64,000 nt of DNA. Origin: Tenacibaculum dicentrarchi (GTDB lineage: Bacteria; Bacteroidota; Bacteroidia; Flavobacteriales; Flavobacteriaceae). Location of the stretch: NCBI RefSeq assembly GCF_964036635.1, contig NZ_OZ038524.1, positions 2,547,001-2,611,000 of the forward strand, in the 5' to 3' direction. Positions 61,357-64,000 of this stretch are shown here, piece by piece; within the stretch, counting starts at the first letter, position 1; every line of letters begins with the position of its first letter. Below the pieces are notes generated by a model that was not told the DNA's origin, did no database searches, and was given only the letters and a program-made list of their open reading frames with translations. A program made the position numbers and the translations under genes.

Positions 61357-61828
61357 TACAAAATTGTATTAAATGCTGTTCTCCCATTTGACAAACTCGC
61401 CACTGATTATAAACAGTTGCTCCTGTTTTTTTATAAAAATCGATGGCATTTGTATTCCAATCTAATACTTCCCAAGCAACTCTTTTAAAACCATTTTTTT
61501 GTGCATAATTCATCACAGAACCGTATAATTTTTTACCTGCACCAATGCCTCTTTTTGCTTGAGTAACCATTAAATCTTCTAAATGAATTGTTTTTCCTTT
61601 CCAAGTAGAATATCGTTCATAAAAAAGTGTCATCCCTATAATTGTTCCATCAATATCCTGAGCTACAAAGGTTTTAAACTTCGGATTTTTAGAAAAACCA
61701 TCGGCAATTAAAGTGTCAAGATTAATTTCAACAGCATTTGGTTCTTTTTCAAAAACAGCTAATTCAATAATTAAATTTAATATTGATTGTGCATCTTTTT
61801 TTTCTCCTTCTCTAATTATAAAACTCAT
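61343..61828 (-). CDS. GNAT family N-acetyltransferase
   Basis: A 161-residue acetyltransferase. The acetyl-CoA loop is QAKRGIGAGKKLYGSVMNYA (about residues 97-116), followed by VLDWNTNAIDFYKKTGATVYNQWRVCQM, close to the diamine/thialysine acetyltransferase (SSAT-like) group. The substrate is not known; an amine is plausible. It is first in a two-gene operon with lysC. A weak box, TATCTTTA on the minus strand at 61844-61851, could be its promoter. Confidence 0.88.
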   Translation of the reverse strand: MSFIIREGEKKDAQSILNLIIELAVFEKEPNAVEINLDTLIADGFSKNPKFKTFVAQDIDGTIIGMTLFYERYSTWKGKTIHLEDLMVTQAKRGIGAGKKLYGSVMNYAQKNGFKRVAWEVLDWNTNAIDFYKKTGATVYNQWRVCQMGEQHLIQFCNENI

Positions 61829-61959
61829 TCTAAAAATTTTGTGTAAAGATAATTCTTAATATATCTTGCTAAAAAACAAATAGAAATTTAAAACACATCG
61901 TTTCTATTTGTTAAAAATTTTTAACAAATAAAAACATTGTAAAAGCGCAAAAAAGTTGG

Positions 61960-61967
61960 CATCTTTG
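61960..61967 (+). promoter_or_regulatory. probable -7 box of fbp
   Basis: CATCTTTG differs from TAnnTTTG in the first base, 21 bases before the ATG at 61989. Confidence 0.45.
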
Positions 61968-61988
61968 TAAACCACACAAAAATTTGAC

Positions 61989-63023
61989 ATGAACAACAAG
62001 CACATGACTCTAGGAGAGTTTATTATTGGATATCAGAAAGATTTTAAATACTCTACGGGTGAGTTATCTCGTTTAATCAACTCAATTCGTTTAGCTGCAA
62101 AAGTAGTAAATCATGAAATTAGAAAAGCTGGTTTAGTAGATATTACAGGTGCTTCTGGCGATATCAACGTACAAGGAGAAACACAACAAAAACTAGATAT
62201 CTTAGCAAACGATCTTTTTAAACAAACACTTATAAACCGTGAAATTGTTTGTGGTATTGCTAGTGAAGAAGAAGATGATTTTGTAATTGTTGAAGGAAAA
62301 AATAAAACAAACGAAAATAAATATGTCTTATTAATGGACCCTTTAGACGGTTCGTCAAATATTGATGTAAATATATCTGTAGGAACTATTTTTTCTATTT
62401 ACAGACGAGTTTCTCCTGTAGGAACTCCTGTAACAAAAGAAGACTTCTTACAAAAAGGAAGCGAACAAGTAGCAGCTGGTTATGTTGCTTACGGAACTTC
62501 AACCATGTTAGTTTTTACTACAGGAAATGGCGTAAACGGATTTACACTAAACCCTGCAATTGGTACTTTTTACCTATCGCACCCAAACATGAAATTTCCT
62601 GACATTGGTAAAATATACTCTGTAAGTGAGGGCTATTTTACGTATTTTCAAGAAGGAATGAAGCGCTTTTTAGTACATTGTAAAGATTTAAACAAAGCAG
62701 ATAACCGACCTTATACAGCACGTTATGTTGGCTCATTAGTAACCGATTTTCATAGAAATATGATTAAAGGAGGAATTTATATTTATCCATCAACCACTAT
62801 TAGCCCTAACGGAAAATTACGTTTATTATACGAATGTAACCCAATGGCTTTTATTTGTGAACAAGCAGGTGGTAAAGCAACCGATGGTTTTACAAGAATT
62901 ATGGATATTGCGCCATCAGAATTACACCAACGTGTACCTTTTTTCTGTGGAAGTAAGCAAATGGTAGAAAAAGCAGAAGAATTTATGGGAGAATTTTCTT
63001 CGGATGAAAAACCTATATATTAA
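61989..63023 (+). CDS. fbp: fructose-1,6-bisphosphatase, class I
   Basis: Gluconeogenic enzyme that dephosphorylates fructose 1,6-bisphosphate. The 344-residue protein shows [16 protein letters not shown], the metal-binding [26 protein letters not shown] (about residues 116-141), [23 protein letters not shown] and [22 protein letters not shown] with the active-site residues of class I. The second Met (62004, MTLGEFI) could also be the start. It is divergent from the GNAT-lysC operon, and a terminator follows. Confidence 0.96.
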   Translation: MNNKHMTLGEFIIGYQKDFKYSTGELSRLINSIRLAAKVVNHEIRKAGLVDITGASGDINVQGETQQKLDILANDLFKQTLINREIVCGIASEEEDDFVIVEGKNKTNENKYVLLMDPLDGSSNIDVNISVGTIFSIYRRVSPVGTPVTKEDFLQKGSEQVAAGYVAYGTSTMLVFTTGNGVNGFTLNPAIGTFYLSHPNMKFPDIGKIYSVSEGYFTYFQEGMKRFLVHCKDLNKADNRPYTARYVGSLVTDFHRNMIKGGIYIYPSTTISPNGKLRLLYECNPMAFICEQAGGKATDGFTRIMDIAPSELHQRVPFFCGSKQMVEKAEEFMGEFSSDEKPIY

Positions 63024-63057
63024 ATAATAACAATTATTTATAGTTCTATAAATTTAG

Positions 63058-63088
63058 AATAAGGCAAACAGTTGTTTGCCTTATTTTT
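63058..63088 (+). terminator. terminator after fbp
   Basis: A perfect 12-base-pair stem, AATAAGGCAAAC with GTTTGCCTTATT, around an AGTT loop, then T's. Confidence 0.9.
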
Positions 63089-63146
63089 TTGAATTAAATT
63101 TACATTTATTAAAACAAAAAATTAACTCACTTAAAAATAAATAATT

Positions 63147-63755
63147 ATGGCTTTTGAATTACCTGAATTAGGATATGCTTACGATGCATTAGAACCAAAT
63201 ATTGACGCAAGAACTATGGAAATTCACCATAGTAAACACCATAACGGATATACATCTAAATTAAATGCTGCAGTTACTGGTACTGATTTAGAAGGAAAAT
63301 CTATTGAAGATATTCTTGCTAATTTAGATATGAGTAACGGAGCAGTCCGTAATAACGGAGGTGGTTTTTTTAATCACTCTTTATTCTGGACAGTAATGAA
63401 CCCTGAAGATAGAGGTTACTTATCTGGAGAATTAAAAGATGCTATTGAAGCTAAATTTGGTTCAAAAGAAGCTTTTATTGAAGCTTTTTCTAAGGCTGCT
63501 GCAACTCAATTTGGTTCAGGATGGGCTTGGTTATGTGTTAAAAAAGGTGGAGAAATTGAAGTTTGTTCTACTCCAAACCAAGACAATCCATTAATGCCTG
63601 GTGTTGCTTGTGAAGGAACTCCTATTTTAGGATTAGATGTTTGGGAACATGCATACTACTTAAACTACCAAAACCGTCGTCCTGATTATATTGATGCTTT
63701 CTTTAAAGTAATCAACTGGAACGAAGTAGAAAGAAGATTTACTGAAGCTAAATAA
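63147..63755 (+). CDS. sodA: superoxide dismutase, Mn/Fe family
   Basis: Cytosolic enzyme that dismutates superoxide; 202 residues, no signal peptide. The metal ligands are visible: His in [12 protein letters not shown], His in [10 protein letters not shown], and Asp and His in [12 protein letters not shown]. The active-site Gln appears in the late position ([10 protein letters not shown], as in Mn enzymes), and a Gly precedes FFNH where Fe enzymes carry Gln. By these rules it is a Mn or cambialistic enzyme, but metal use cannot be settled by sequence. Monocistronic with a terminator. Confidence 0.93.
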   Translation: MAFELPELGYAYDALEPNIDARTMEIHHSKHHNGYTSKLNAAVTGTDLEGKSIEDILANLDMSNGAVRNNGGGFFNHSLFWTVMNPEDRGYLSGELKDAIEAKFGSKEAFIEAFSKAAATQFGSGWAWLCVKKGGEIEVCSTPNQDNPLMPGVACEGTPILGLDVWEHAYYLNYQNRRPDYIDAFFKVINWNEVERRFTEAK

Positions 63756-63782
63756 TCTTTAAGCAATTTTTTTAAAGAATAT

Positions 63783-63817
63783 AAAACTCCAAAGTAATAA
63801 TTACTTTGGAGTTTTTT
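63783..63817. terminator. bidirectional terminator between sod and the DinB-like gene
   Basis: A perfect 15-base-pair stem, AAAACTCCAAAGTAA with TTACTTTGGAGTTTT, around a TAA loop, between convergent genes. Confidence 0.92.
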
Positions 63818-63823
63818 TATAAT

Positions 63824-64000
63824 TTAAACTAACTTTACTAAAGCTAAAATAACACCTAAATGAATACCTTCATGTAAGTTATTAAAAGCTATTGCCGATT
63901 CTATAGAATCTATTGTAAAACCTGTACTTGTTTCATAAGCTGTATATTCTGTAAAAATACCTGCCTCAAAATCTTCTTGTAAGGTATCAGGTAAGCCGAT
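63824..64000 (-). CDS. DinB-like family protein, 3' end only
   Basis: A frame of 59 codons enters from the right edge of the window on the minus strand and ends at 63824. The end ESAIAFNNLHEGIHLGVILALVKLV resembles the last helix of DinB_2 (YfiT-like) proteins, whose third metal-binding His lies in the HxGxHxG-type segment (HEGIHLG). The family are four-helix proteins, often thiol transferases. The start and most of the gene are outside the window. Confidence 0.7.
   Translation of the reverse strand: MGLPDTLQEDFEAGIFTEYTAYETSTGFTIDSIESAIAFNNLHEGIHLGVILALVKLV

Overview
The window is chromosomal DNA from an AT-rich member of the Bacteroidota, almost certainly a marine-type Flavobacteriaceae (Tenacibaculum/Polaribacter-like; genus is inference). 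Evidence: Bacteroidota-only families (DUF5686, DUF4270, DUF4369-TlpA), a stand-alone glycogen-synthase N-domain next to panC, a bifunctional OlsF-type acyltransferase, lack of Shine-Dalgarno sequences, and at least 18 exact copies of the Bacteroidota sigma -7 box TAnnTTTG upstream of genes. No rRNA, tRNA, CRISPR array, integrase or transposase was seen. Most of the window is core chromosome.

Layout. 1-8.4 kb: end of a DUF5686 barrel protein, ppa, pabB, a small unknown, an alpha/beta hydrolase, tilS and dsbD. 8.5-12.2 kb: comM, a TlpA-type thioredoxin lipoprotein, a small leaderless unknown and ferritin. 12.2-20.1 kb: ahcY, a phosphopantetheinyl transferase, an overlapping vitamin-salvage set (thiamine-binding protein, PnuC, NadR-like kinase, ArfB), radA, a flippase-like protein, panD and panC. 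20.2-30.9 kb: GT5 fragment, DUF4270, glmS; gdhA; pheS with its small neighbour; HopJ; a membrane protein/XRE regulator pair; aspS. 31-35.8 kb: small membrane proteins, a DUF1266 protein, lipoproteins and a PRMT-like methyltransferase. 35.8-44.3 kb: an unusual minus-strand operon. 44.5-64 kb: a DUF2339/DUF3999 pair, glpQ and a YfcC permease, BI-1, sufS, a serine hydrolase, an SdpI protein, SCO, rseP, olsF-like, a GNAT protein and lysC, fbp, sod and the end of a DinB-like gene.

The most interesting locus is the operon at 43744-35843: a cytosolic coiled-coil protein, a membrane coiled-coil protein, a substrate-binding protein fused to a peptidoglycan-binding OmpA domain, a taurine/nitrate-type ABC permease and ATPase, a CbxX-type AAA+ ATPase with a TerB-like segment, and a 2OG-Fe(II) dioxygenase. 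The genes are fused or separated by a few bases, which suggests one envelope-spanning machine rather than a plain importer. Its function is not known to me.

Other non-genic signals: an 86-nt repeat in two near-identical copies (27814, 51583) whose differences include a covarying base pair and which has a more diverged relative at 17811; several palindromic intergenic repeats; a 21-bp-phased direct repeat that may be the operator of the XRE regulator; and a set of genes whose start codon lies exactly four bases after the -7 box, implying leaderless mRNAs.
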